Source of the DNA: Isoetes taiwanensis
Taxonomy: Eukaryota > Streptophyta > Lycopodiopsida > Isoetales > Isoetaceae
Direction of reading: 5' to 3'
DNA length: 64,000 nt
Assembly: GCA_021234155.1 (NCBI GenBank)
Contig: JAJEKV010000036.1
Span: forward strand, 5,524,209 to 5,588,208
Made by a program: the position numbers and the translations under genes. The notes below the pieces were generated by a model, which saw nothing but the letters and a program-made list of their open reading frames with translations, did not search any database and was not told the DNA's origin. Shown here in pieces: positions 1 through 12,350 of this stretch (position 1 is the first letter of the stretch; the number at the start of each line of letters is the position of its first letter).

Positions 1-691
1 TAGGTTGTCAAGCCGCTGAATCCACTTGCACGCGTGCTCTTTTTGCCCTAGGATTTCTGATTTTTGGAGATGGGTTACTCCTATTCTAGGACTTGACTTA
101 CACTAACTCAAGCGGCGTATTATAATTTCATCCGGGAGCTGCAAAATTACTTCTTCTCACGGTAGCAATTGCCCTTTGGGTGGTCCGGAAGCATCGGTGC
201 CCGGGTTGCTTCACGGGGCAAGAAGTCGACATTGACAAAATTAAAAGCCTCTTCAATATGGAGGTGGCCTTAATGGCGCTAGCCCATCACAGGAAGATGG
301 GTAGGAACTATAACAAGGAACTTGACAGAATTGGCAAGCTTGAAGGCTTTTACACGTTCTTCAAGTGTAACTGGGTTGACAGGGATGAAGAAGAAGAAGA
401 AGAAGAGATTTTAACGTCCCCAAACGGCAATTAACAACCCCAAACGGCAATGATGGTGGAAGTGCACATCCCTATCTATAGTACTCGCTCTTGTGGTGAA
501 GAAGGTGCTTTGCCTATAGTACCTACATTAGTGGGGAAGAAGAACCGGCTGGGCCACTAGTACACCTTCAATTGTCTTGGGTCTCTGGATTTTATTTCTC
601 TATCTGTCCCGATGAGGGGACCCAATGTACTCTATTCTAAACTAATAAATTGAACCCTTACCCTCAAAAAAAAAAAAAAAAAAAAAAAAAT
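1..691 (+). mobile_element. LINE 3' end, copy A (truncated by window start)
   Basis: This is the last part of a non-LTR retrotransposon ORF2, its 3' UTR and a poly(A) tail at about 666-690. It matches 26499-27171 almost base for base from about 200 to 660 and less well in the first 200 bases. The reading segment at 180-434 (84 aa, ending in a run of Glu) is the C-terminal end of the reverse-transcriptase polypeptide, not a separate gene. The 5' part of this LINE lies left of the window. It sits in the leader of the LTR element described at 23368-38325. Confidence 0.8.
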
Positions 692-783
692 CTTCTTGCC
701 ACCTCATTTCCTCCCAACCTTACCTAAACCCTCCTCTCTCTTGATCCGCTTTACGTCGTCATCAGTTTCCCTAACCGTAAGAC

Positions 784-1940
784 ATGGCAAGGACCAAATA
801 CACCATGAGGAAGTCTAGCCCAAAGCGGGACCCCTTGATGGCGGCAGCGAAGAAATGGAGGCCATGGGAAGCGGATCCCCGAAAGCACCTCCACCCCGAG
901 GCGGAATCGCAGAAGAATCGTCCAGCTCAACGGACGAAACTTTCCATGCGTCACAGGAGGAGCCCCAGAGCAGCTCTTCGTCGGTAGAGACACAACGAAC
1001 CGGCGAGACCCATCACCTGGGTCCCCTGTCTGACCAGGAGGAGGAGCATCAAGAGGAGCACCAGGGAGATGAGCAGCACAGCAAGCAGGACCAAAGAAGC
1101 AGCTAGAGTGCATCCAGCCCCAGCCCCTTCTTCAAGCAAGAAGAAGGGGAAGGAGAAGGTAACGGAGTGGCCAGAAGAGAAGACCGCTCGGAAGAAGAGG
1201 GAGCGGGAGGAAGAAGAAAGGATGCAGAGGAAGCGGTCGCGGAGGGATCGTCCAAGGGGGACGGTCCATATTGAAGAACCTCGCCCACGCGAAGAGGAGG
1301 AGTGGCACGAGGAAGTGGAAGAGGAGGAGGTCGAAGAGGAGGAAGCCGGGCAAATGATGAGCCCGGGCGACGGCGGCGAGGTTCATCCGACCCCAATGCC
1401 CGGCCCACCCTACCCGGCAGCTCAAGCCACCGGCGGTAGTCAAGAAGCAGGGCTGCTGAATTCACCTCCCAAGCAGATCGCGGAATTCAAGCGCCGCATG
1501 AAGGTGTACCAAGAGTACCTCTGTCGCTGGACGAGGTACAATGGTCGGTACCGTAGCGTAACGCATGTAACTAGGTTAAAGGGGCGGCGAAGAACCAGCC
1601 AAAGCCGCCACCCCCAAGACCGGAGCTGCCGAAGAAGGTCCACCATGGACCTAATTCCCAGCACGCCCGAGTTTTTCGGGAGATTAGGCACTTTCAGCAG
1701 TGTACTAATCTCCTGATCTGGAAGGCACCGTTTGAGCGGCTCCTCCGGGAGGTGATGCAGGAATTCCGGATGGATTATAGGGTCACACCCCTAACCACCC
1801 GGGCCCTGCAGGAGGCAGCAGAGGCGGAGCTGATCCAGCTCTTTGAACAAGGTAATCTCTGCGCTATCCACGCCAAACGGGTAACCGTCATGCCAAAGGA
1901 CCGGCACTTGGCACGGAGAATTAGCAAGGAGAGACCCTAA
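784..1940 (+). pseudogene. Histone H3-like protein of LTR element, copy A (frame-broken)
   Basis: Second copy of the retrotransposon-borne H3-like gene (see 27265-28418). The start at 784 reads [13 protein letters not shown], an H3-tail look-alike. A Lys/Glu-rich linker follows (about 1069-1480), then a segment beginning [11 protein letters not shown] (about 1488). The H3 fold is open from about 1590 to the TAA at 1938-1940. It contains [21 protein letters not shown] and MPKD. The fold-coding bases appear identical to copy B, whereas tail and linker differ by many small changes and frameshifts. I therefore treat this copy as broken as written; some breaks are probably sequence error. Confidence 0.75.
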
Positions 1941-2937
1941 AGGCCTCAAGTTTTGTAATAACCTTAATATTAAAGTTTTTCAGTGTAGTTGACTTTTTTT
2001 CATATATATATATAAGTTCCTCTTTCTCTATAACTTGATTGTATTATGGTATGAAAATGTAATTAAGTAAGTTAGATTGTAGTACAATTTTTTGTATAAT
2101 GCTTAAAATGCTTGTAATAGATTAAGTAGCACAAGTTCCAGCACAGAGAAATCAACTTTGGCTCAAAAATTGGCAAAACCGGGTCAATCCAGCCAAATCG
2201 ACTGCGTTAAGAACGCTAGAGCGAGCATTTTCCCTTGGCGAACCCGTACCACCATGATTTGGGGCAAAAGTGATTCAAACATTTGTGCTAAAAAGATAGG
2301 AAATTGCTTAGAATTTGCCTAGGAAACCCGTTTAGAAGTTAATTTCAGCAAAGATTATCTAAAATGGCAAGTTCGGCCAAACCGGGTCAATCCCGCGACG
2401 AATGCTTTGGATTGTTCATAACGCGAGTGCGTTAATGGCTGACCTTTTTACCTCAAATTGGCACTTTTAGATGTCCATTTTGCTTGAAACAAGTTGCTAG
2501 CTAGATTAGAATTGATCCAAATAGGCATGTTAGCATCTTAAAACCCTAGAAATGCTTAATTACCTCCCAAATCGCCCAACCGGTCAATCCGCAAATCGAC
2601 TGCGTTACTTACGCAGAGCGTATTTCTTGTGCTGACCGGGTTGACCCATTTTGGCCTTTATTGGCCAAATTTGACCAAACAAACCGCCATGTAGTGTTTC
2701 TTGCCTTGTTTTGCTTAGATTTGCACTTCATGGTAGCTCATTTGGACATCCATAGCCTTAGAACATAGGCTGTTTTGATCAAGAACCCTTATGCACGGAC
2801 CCGAGGCAATCCTACTCTATAAAAAGGGCCTCATTTGCCATTTCCCCTTCACCGAGAACTGCTCTTTGCCATCTTAGGCGTTTTCCTAAGCTTTCATCAA
2901 TCTTTCCAAGCCATTTTCTACACCTATCTACGCGCCA
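1941..2937 (+). other. Spacer between H3-like ORF and ORF-B, copy A
   Basis: No gene is seen in this roughly 1-kb stretch. It corresponds to 28419-29420 in copy B, including an AT microsatellite near 2000 and degraded versions of three GC-rich hairpin units (near 2180, 2390 and 2580). A TATA-like TATAAAAAG lies near 2818-2827, upstream of the next ORF. Confidence 0.6.
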
Positions 2938-3899
2938 ATGGCGTCCCAAGGCTTTGTTCGATGGTATGATGCGCCAACCATATCCATGATTTCCCTGGAA
3001 GAGGCCTTCCATGTGTTCGACCATCTCTTTGATCTCCACGCCAATGTTGACGGGACACCCTTCTATACCGACATAATGCGCCAATATGATCGCCAGATCC
3101 TACCCCAGGAAGTTAGCTTGCCTAGGGGAGGGAAATGGGTATCCATAGATTCGCTTAGCCAAGCCTTGGGGAGGATCCAAGGGCAAGAACTAGGCGTGGG
3201 ATAGAACATGAGACATGCGACTACATGACTGTAGAGCCCATAGGCATAGATATCTCTCCTCACATGCAGCCCTCGCTCTATTCATGCGGTATAAGTCGGT
3301 CCAATAGGGTGGGAGAACCTTCGATTCAAATTTTGGACCTAAGCGCCACTCGACACCTGAAGGGAGCAAAGCCAAATCCATGAGATCGAGTCAGCCAGAG
3401 TGCGTGTAAATCGTGGCATAACATCGGGGGCACCCAGGCACTACAAATTGGCGGGGATTACGAAAATTGGGGGAAGAAACCCGGGTTGGGAAAGCGAGAG
3501 AGGCCACAAGAATGGAGAGGCACATAGCGAGGCATGATGATGAGTTCAGGCGGGCCTATGAACCTGTCGGCATCACGTTTTCCTATCGCCAATAGTCATC
3601 GATGGAGAAGAGTACATCTTGGCCGAATGACATCCTCAACCTTCCTTCTTTGCCAAGAAGAAGGGCTTAGAATCGACGAGCTCTTAGGCTTGATGGCAAA
3701 GGAGCGACAAAGTGACTTCATCGACTACTCCTATCGAAATCCCAAGGGAGCTAGCGTAGGCGACACTCTTCTGTGAGGGGAGACAATGTCGATATATAGC
3801 TGCCTATGTGCGGATAAAGGGAGATGTATCGTCACATCAGAACCAATCATCCCGGAGGAGGAATTTGGAGAGCGCAACTACCATGTGGAGAGACCATGA
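2938..3899 (+). pseudogene. ORF-B of LTR element, copy A (frame-broken)
   Basis: Degraded copy of the unknown second cargo ORF (29421-30385). The start codon and the first 88 residues are readable (2938-3204). Downstream pieces in shifted frames (for example 3534-3776) match the copy B protein, and the shared ending HVERP plus stop falls at about 3897-3899. No known domain is recognised. Differences from copy B are scattered indels and substitutions. Confidence 0.55.
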
Positions 3900-4345
3900 A
3901 GACCTCTTGGCATTAGGCGCCTACGGAAGGCGTACTCGAAGAGAAAAGGCACGGGTTGAAGGCCATAGGAAAGGGTAAGGCACTTTGGTAATATCTTCCG
4001 GTCCTCGGCCAAGGGCGGATGATAGTTTTTCACGGGGAGTTCAGCCCACGAGGAGAGGTGGCACTCCTTATAAGCGCTCGGCCGGGCAACGACGCCAAGC
4101 TGAGTCCCATAACGGATCATATCATTCTTTTTAAGAGATCCCTGGCACTCCACTTCCTTGACTTCGCCAGGGTCCGCCTCAGGGACGCAACGTTGACGGT
4201 AGTGGCGGCAACGACACCCGAACTCCCTGCACCCCAAATGGCTCGAGCACTCGAAGGGGTATCTTCTAGAAATATCTTGCGGAACGTCGGCAAAGGACTT
4301 CGACTTAGAGACGTCAAGAACTTCTTCAAATCTATGAAGGGGCAT
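3878..4345 (-). other. Possible antisense ORF-C, copy A
   Basis: A 155-codon minus-strand frame that stays open in both copies (see 30399-30839). It is rich in Cys, His and Arg in the middle. A plus-strand frame of 111 codons overlaps it (4019-4354), so which strand is coding, if either, is undecided. I do not recognise the product. Confidence 0.3.
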
Positions 4346-4567
4346 CGAAGATGAACGCTCCTGCTTTCACTTATCTTCTAATTGCATTAAATGTCTTCAT
4401 TCCTATGTATTATCATGTATCTTATATAAATGTATGACACTTATATATTAATTGCTATAAATTGTCCTTGACTTATAAGTGGAATTTTGACATGATTTCT
4501 TTGATACCTAACAATAATTGACTTGTAAATAAGGATGAATAATGTATAACCTAAGTAACAAAGATTG

Positions 4568-7500
4568 ATGACCAATACTTTGACCCGGGAACATCGGCAC
4601 AAGGTCTCCAAGGCCAAAGCGGCGGCATCAATGGCTCCTAGAAACTTGTTTGGGCGAGAACAAGGCGACAACAATGAAGAAATGACGGTGGAGACAAGAA
4701 ATGCAAGGCTCATGCAAATGAGGAACCCGGATGCACCAATTGATTCATTGGGCAACCCCATTGATTAAACGCGGGAATACGGACCCCCACCACCACCTCC
4801 ACCACTGCTTGCTTGGCGTTGATGAGGCTCCACGGCCCGAAGGGGAAGAGAATCAAGGAGATGTCGGGGACAAGAAGAGAAAGAGGAGAAACGAAGAGCC
4901 CAACATCATCCAGCTCTAGCAAGCGTCGGATACCTCTAACAGCCCGACTAGTAGCGACTCGAGAGCGAGTCGATGCATCCTGTGGGGCGGGAGAAAGAAC
5001 AGAAGGCAGATGATTATCGAATAAAGTGGATAGTGCCATGAGTAATGTCCGGAAGACAAGGAAGCTTCCAATTTTCGGTAAAGACGGTCGGGCATGGAGG
5101 CAGAGGGCTTGGCCCCCGATGAGATGGAGGAATTTGGGAATTTCTATGGCATGAAAGACAAAAGGACATAGGCAAGGTTGCAACAGCCAATCTAATAGGA
5201 CCAGCGAGGGATATGGTGAAAAGGGTATGCTAAGTCTAATAAGTTGAGGAGGAACAAATCACAGATTCAAGACTTTCGGTAAAGGCTTTCCATAAATATT
5301 ACGTCTTGAGATCTCACACACAAGTAAGCGTGATCTGGCCCGTTTTACGATTGGATCAGGGGTAACTTATCCCCGTAGCCAAATATACCAAGAGTTTATG
5401 AGATTGAGACTCAATGTTCCTAGGATTACGAGAGAGACAAGCGGTGGATGGATACATTGAAGGGGCTGAACAAAGAACATCAAGAGTTTAGTTCGAGCAA
5501 TCAACCCAAAGACAAATCGGGAGGCCGAGGATAAGGCTTTGAGTTTGGAAGAAGCACCGGTAACTCGAGGCGTAAACGGTTACCATTCAAGAGTAAAACA
5601 ATAGCCTTGATGATCGAATATGCAAGCAGCAACCACGCCACCCGAAGGCCAATATCAAGGAAAAGCTCAAGGAAAGCCCTTTACCGCAGCCACAAAATGG
5701 ATCAAAGGGCAGTTCAAGCCAAAAGAGAAGAGGCGAAATGCATTGAAAAGAAGTTGTGCTTTAGGTGCTTCCAGCCAGGGCACTCAACGCACGATCGTCC
5801 CTTCGCATGCACGCGCCATTAGCGAGCTTATGGATTGGGGAGTCACCAACCTAGGAGATGATGAAGAGGATGACCAAAGCAGGAAGCCCAAGATTTCATA
5901 GAAGGTGAGTGCAAAATTTGTGCAGCTATTGAGTCGAGGAATGTTGAGAATCACCCACGTCATCGCCGTCGAGGGAATCATAGATAGCAGTCCATACCTA
6001 GTCTTGATAGATACAAGTAGCTTCCACAATTTTGCCTCTCCTAGGCTTGCTGCCCTAATGAAGAGTAAGGTCTTGAAGTCAAAGCCAAGGCCGCTTAGCA
6101 TGGCAAGCGTGCCATTCGCCACACTAAGGGAGGAGGATCACGCTTTGACATAGACCTTAGTGGAAGCAAGTGGCCGATGGGGGGCAGGGTCATGGATATT
6201 GGAAAGTATGATCTTATAGTAGGAATGGAGTTCCTAAAGCCAGCTAAAGCTATGATAGATTGCGAGCGCAACGAGATCTCCATGACGACGCCAGACGACA
6301 ACCGATTCATAGTGAAAGGTAAGAAGGTAGCTTCTCCTATGCAGTGCATTTCTATGAAGCAACTAAGAAAAAGTATAGTAAGAAACAAGGTGGATTATAT
6401 CTTGAGGGTAGAGGCAATTGAACCAAGTAAAGAGAAGGAAATGACCTAAGTGGGAATCGGGTTGCCCAAGCCAATAGCAAGGCTCATTAAGGAGTTCAAT
6501 GATGTATTTTCGATCAAATCCTGTGCCTACCACCTTATAGGGGTGTAGAGTGTGAAATCACATTAGCTCCGGATGCTAAGCCTACCAAAGAAGGCACCTT
6601 ACGAATGAGCACCTCGAGTTGATAGAGCTCAAGAAGCGCTTTGGGGCACCCATATCTTCGGCCAAGAAGAAAGCGGGGAGTCTAAGAATGTGTATAGATT
6701 ATCGCCCGACAACAAGCAAACGATAAAAGAATAATAAATATGCTCGCCAAGGGTAGATGCTTTGATGGATCAGCTCCAAGAAGGGGAGCAAAAGTTTTCT
6801 CTAATTGACTTAAGGTCAGGTTACCACCAGATAAGGATAAAGGAAGAAGATATCCATAAGATCGCCTTCATAATGCGGTCACGGCACTTCGAGTTTTTTC
6901 TTTAATGCCCTTTGACTTATCAAATGCCCCAAACTTTCATGTGTCTCATGAATGACATCTTCCGAGAGTTCTTAGATGAGTTTGTCATTATATTCTTCGA
7001 CGACATCCTAGTCTACAACAAGTCCATTGAAGACCATTGTCGGCCAGCTTGAGAAGAGTGTTGGAAAAGTTGAGACGGCATCGGTTGTATGGGGAAGCTC
7101 TCCAAATGCCACTTCGCAACTGAAAGAGTGGAGTACTTAGGGCACGTGATATCAGCGAAGGGATCTCCACCGACCCCCGCAAAGATTGAAGCGGAGTTGA
7201 TTGGCCAGCTCCAAAGAACGTGGCGAAGTGAGAAGTTTTTCATTATGCCGCAGATACTATAGGAAGTTCAGAAGGACTTCGATAAGTGGGCCCCCCCTTA
7301 TCGACCTCACTAAGAGTAATAAGGTAAAAGATTGAGAACACATTAAGCTAGAAAATGTTCAAGCTTCATTCAAAAGCTCAAGGAAGCCTTAACAACAACA
7401 CCCGATGCTAATTCTACCGGGATCCAAATAAGGACAAGCTAGTAGCAATCGATGCAAGTGGCTAGCAGCAAACAGTGGAGTCCTTATGCAAGAAGGAAGC

Positions 7501-9331
7501 GTGGTAGCCTATGATTCTAAGAAGTTGAATGATGCCGAGCGGCGTTATCCAACCCATGATCGGAACTTTTAGCTATCGTGTTTGGAGGCATTATTTGCTT
7601 GGAAGGAAATTTCAGTTAGATCCCGATCACGAGCCTTCAATACATTTTTACCCAACCACTCCTCAATCTAAAGCAAAGGAGGTGGATGGAATTCCTCGAA
7701 GAGTATGACTTGAGATAGTTTATAAGCCCCCGTAAGTTGAACGTGGTTGCCGATGCTCTCTCGAGGAGACCTTTTGAGATGAGAACGCGGTGTAATGCCA
7801 TATCAACTCTTTCAAAGTGAGTATGGCAAGAAAATTGAAGAAATGTTACCATCGATGGTGACTTTCGTGAAGTTTGGGCTAGCCTCTCTAAGGAGGTAAG
7901 AACCGATAAAAGAAAGGGAGGCCTTCAAGAACTATAAAAAGGAAGGGAACCTCCTATACCACAAGAACAAGTTGTGTGTGTACCGGCATCGGGGGTGAGA
8001 AAGCTAATCCTCCATGATACGCTTTAATAGCCCAATAGCGAGGCCATGCGGGGGGTTATGAAGACGCACTTCAAGATTCCAAGTAGCTATTTCTGGCGGG
8101 GAATGAAGAAACGAGATAGCGGATATATTCGGAATGTCAATTGTGCAAGAGCCCAAGGCGGGCGAAGCGAATTAGGGAGCTTTGGAACCTTTGGCGATTA
8201 CCAAAATGCAAAGTGGGAAGTAGTAAGCATGGATTTTATTACGGGACTTCCTCGAACTCTCACGAGGCAAAGATGCACTAATGGTGGTCGAGATAAATTA
8301 TCTAAGATGGCACACTTCGTGCCTTGTAAAACTACGGACCGCGGCATTAGACAATTGCCGTTCTATTTGTAAAGGAGATTTTTGACTCCACGGCATGCCT
8401 CGAGAGATAATATCGACAGGGGATTCCAAGTTCATGAGTGCATTCTGGCGGGGATCTATTTGCCACGATCGGACCAAGCTCTCGATGAGCACGGCCTACC
8501 ATCCTCGGGCGGATGGCGGACGGAAGCGGGCCGAATCGCATCATCGAAGATATGCTCATAAATTATGTTTGGAATAAGCAATCCAAGTGGGATGATTTCA
8601 TCCACTTGGTAGAGTTCGCCTACAACGATTGCCAAGCGGAGTCATCCCGGATGTCTCCCTTCATGATCAATTATGGGTACGGTGCACGACCCACGATACT
8701 TGGCACAACCCGGTGTCAAAGGTAGAAGTATCCCAAAGAAATGCTATCGATATGCATAAATCCGGTTGAAGATGTAAGGGATATTTGTTAGCAACAAGAA
8801 GTCGGCAAAAGAGTGTAGCCGACAGGCACAAGACCGTAAGGGAGTTCAAGGTAGGCGACAGTGTGTGGTTGAAGATCAAGGTGAAGCAAGCCAAGCTTTG
8901 CATAGGGAATTGCAAGAAGCTTGCTCCCGGTGGGGCGGGGCCTTTTAAGATCTTGGGCGGTGGGCACCCGGGCCTACAAGCTAGATCTCCCGCACACCTC
9001 AAAGTCCATAAAGTCTTCCATGTGAGCCTCTTAAAAAGGCACAACCCCAACCCTGATGAGGTTTTGGAAACTCCAACCCTGTTGGAAATGATGGAGGAAC
9101 AAGTTGAAATTGTGCCTGAATTGCTTCTTGATAAGGCATTCAAGAAGACCGGAGGTCTCGGTTCCTCAATATTTGGTCAAGTGGAAACACTTGCCCGTGG
9201 AAGACGCAACATGGGTATTGAAGCGAGATTTAGAGAAGCAATACCCTGACTTCATTAAGAATTCGATGGGCGAGTCGTCTCCTAACTTGTCGGCCTTGAC
9301 TTGCCAGGTGCTTAGCTTAGTGTGCTCTTAG
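4568..9331 (+). pseudogene. Ty3/gypsy gag-pol with chromodomain, copy A (many frameshifts)
   Basis: Degraded copy of the polyprotein at 31061-35816. Gag starts at ATG 4568, and its first 65 or so codons read better here than in copy B. The zinc knuckle near 5755-5805 has Arg where copy B has the third Cys. Protease is near 5990-6140, RT near 6500-7200 (FFDD near 6996), RNase H near 7430-7780, integrase near 8050-8700 and chromodomain near 9140-9260. There are dozens of small indels and substitutions, many replacing CAG/CTG by CGG/CCG-like triplets. At one place (near 8000) copy A keeps a G that copy B lacks, so errors occur in both copies. Confidence 0.8.
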
Positions 9332-10170
9332 TTAGCTTAAGTAAGGCATATGCATTCTAGTCAGTAGGGTGCATGTGCCAGAATCTTGGACGTGTAGGCG
9401 ATGATGGGATACGCCCCAAAGGCATTCTCTAGGCCAACACGCACCCAGGTGCGCATGACCAGGAGGGTCATGTGAGAGAAGAAGTTAGGCATGGTGGGCG
9501 ATGATGGGACATCGGTCGGATGATCTCTATGCCACGATGCGGGGCGCGCGCTATAGGGGGGTCATGGTGAGGTATAAGTGATCATGCGCGATGATGGGAT
9601 CGTGAGACGTTCCCTAGCTTAAACCCTCAAGAGCATAAGGCACTGGGAAGTACTCGACAACGGGTAATCGAATACAAGGTAGCACTTGACCATGGGCAAT
9701 TATAGGATCATCTAAAATGGTCCTGAAGCTCAAATCCGAAAGGGCCATGATCGAGTGCAAGGTAGTAGGGTAACCTTGAGCTAGTAGTTCGGCTCAAGGA
9801 GGTAGTTAGGGGGGTGGTCCCCTAAAACCACAAATTTATAAACTAAACTAACGTAATGTGCCACTCGTGCAGGCAAGTGAGAAGGGAGCATCGAGGAGGA
9901 GCGCATTACGAGAAGATGGGGAGCCATGATTTAGACTTATTATGAACCCGAATAACTCTTATAGTAATGTTTTGATTTATTATAGGGAGTAACCTTGTTA
10001 AGGCTATATAATTTTGTATAAGTATAAATATAGCCTATTTTCTTTGACATGTTAACTGTTTAATAGGAAGTTGATCATTTCAATTAAATTGAAGTTGTAT
10101 ACTTATGTTGTTTTGCAGGGATAGTGTAGGTTCGTCACCTTAGCGCAATGCTGAGGACAACATTGTCCTA
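9332..10170 (+). other. 3' untranslated region of LTR element, copy A
   Basis: No ORF is seen. It is nearly identical to 35817-36671 and contains three CGATGATGGGA motifs about 95 bases apart (near 9397, 9498 and 9588). It ends at a polypurine tract (AAGGGGGGGAA, about 10170-10180). Confidence 0.7.
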
Positions 10171-10180
10171 AGGGGGGGAA

Positions 10181-11823
10181 TGTGACGTTCCAGGGAAATA
10201 TAAGCTATGAATACGTATATTTCCAGGTCCGTCACTATACAAGTCTACTTCGTAGCCTTGTATACATTAGGAAGTGACATGGGTGCATATCTAAGTTATG
10301 TGTATAACTTAGATAACCTTAGAGATAAGACCCATGTTCCACATGGCCTTATCCTATTGGGTAATCGCCATGTGGCCACATCCCGGTGGAGCCGTGTCAT
10401 CCCATGTGGACCCTAACCTATATTAACCTAAACCCTAACCCTAGGCCTCTTTCTCTAGCCCTACCACCCAGGGAACCTTCTCCACGCTCGAAACCCCATT
10501 TCGAGCATCGTTCATCGTGGCATAGCCTGGTGCAGCAGCCCCCGAAGTGTGTGCACGATCTTGGAGGGAGCACGGCTTCGACCACGTCAAGGAGCATGGA
10601 GACGCCAGGAATGGGAGGGGCGGTTCGGGAGCAGGTATTTGGGTAGAGTTCATAGTAGTTCATCCGGAAGTTAGCACTCCGGATGGGTCAAGATATGTTG
10701 TATCTAGAGTAGAGCCATCCTAGAACCCTTTATTGAACATCTTCAACCCTAATCAAGGAACCCTAACTGTAAGTTAGATATGTATGATTAGGTTAAGATG
10801 TTCTTATGATGATTACCATGATATGATGTTATGTGATGATGGTTGATCATGTTTGCTCCTCTTATATTGGGAAGGGGGGTAGAGACCTAGTAGCCTTACT
10901 TAGTAATGCTCCTAGTTAGACCCTTTAATTCCTATTATTATGCGGCCTGTGCATAGGAACCCACCGGGATAAGGGAGCTATGATGTGACTCAGCACTACA
11001 CAACGGGGGCTAGAGGATCTCGGGAGGGGAGGATCCCCTGTTGGCGTGGCTAACGGGGGATCCCATAGTAGGCTAGGCTTATGGTCATCCACCGTGTGGG
11101 CGGGCATGGGTCCTACACCTCACAGGGCAATGGTGTCGCCACCACCTCTCTCAAGAGTTGCAAGTGTTGGCTTGGTTCTTGTTTGGGAAGGTAAGTGGGG
11201 GGCGAATCTCGGTCGCCACGCGATTCTCTAGCCGCCGTGGAACCTCTAGACCACAGGAAGGGAGATGCAACCCTTCTTGCCTCGGCGGACTAGGGAGATG
11301 CAACACGAGTAGTCCCAGATGGGTGATACCATGGGATTGCATATCCTAAGGCTAGAGTCATGCGAGCTTGGTCTAGCCCATCCGCAAAGTATGCCGCGGA
11401 GGGGCGGATGGAGTGGTCAACCATAGCCATTGTCTATAGCCAGCCCCGCCATTGTTATGACTTCGATTCTGCTCTATTTTGAGGCTTAGCCAGTCAGTCA
11501 TCCTTCTTATGAGTCGGAGCCACGGGTAGGAGCTCTCATGTTTTATGGTATATGTTTATCTCTCGATGTATCTCGGATATGTGGATGGACTACCCTTGAG
11601 GTAGTATGATGTGTTGTTATTGCTAGTTAAATATTTGTTTATGCTTCCGCTGTGATAGGAGCCCATAGGGGAAGGGCGGCAAAGACACCTTAGTGTCCCC
11701 TTCTCGCACTACGGTGATCCCGAGTCTTGGGATAGACGGAGGGGCCGTCGGATTGAAGGACGGATGGGGGATTTCCCTCGGAGTGTATGGTAGGGCGCCG
11801 TATATTTAGTAGGGGGCGTCACA
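10181..11823 (+). repeat. 3' LTR of the chromodomain element, copy A
   Basis: It begins TGTGACGTTCC directly after the polypurine tract and ends GCGTCACA, giving TG...CA ends. Length is 1643 bp, the same as the copy B 3' LTR. The next bases are ACTTT, the same target-site sequence that flanks the copy B element, so this is the same insertion duplicated rather than an independent one. It contains a telobox-like CTAAACCCTAACCCTAGG near 10427. Confidence 0.85.
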
Positions 11824-12350
11824 ACTTTCTCTATGGATATGCCTCCTAACTCTATCAATATAGAATCGGGGAGGCATATCCTGCCCGCCTTTTTCTACAT
11901 GGAGGTTGAGACCGGATAGTTTAGAGGGCGAGAATCTAACACTTCAATTGTTTCTTGCTCCACTTCGGTTGCATGACCTCCGTTGGAATTACACGCTTGG
12001 CGGGCATCAATCACCTTCTTTACCACGGTTGATCCGTTACGTATGGTGTGGAAATCGGAGAGCACAAATTTGCGAGTTCTTGGGAGTAGAAAAGGGAGGA
12101 AGAGAGATTTGGAAAACACAAATTGAAAAGTTTGTTTGTTTTGGTTCCAAGTCTACCTCAAGTCTACAATTCAAAATAAAATACAAAATTGCATTAATCC
12201 ATCAATACCTCGTAGGCGTTTTACAAAAGGTTAGCATATGGCCTTGTAGACGATTACACAACCTTGACATATGCTAGTTCCATCGCAAAATGGTGGCTAT
12301 AATATGGCTACAAGATGACAATCAAATGGCATGGAGAAAAACTCAAATTA
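11824..12350. other. Old retroelement sequence between two LTRs, copy A
   Basis: Corresponds to 38326-38850. Short open stretches exist on the minus strand (11895-12119), but no protein family is recognised. It probably belongs to the minus-strand gypsy relic into which the chromodomain element inserted. Confidence 0.4.

Noticed and set aside
4019-4354. Plus-strand 111-codon frame opposite ORF-C
   Set aside because: Kept only as the alternative to ORF-C; neither frame has a recognised domain, so it is not listed as a separate gene.
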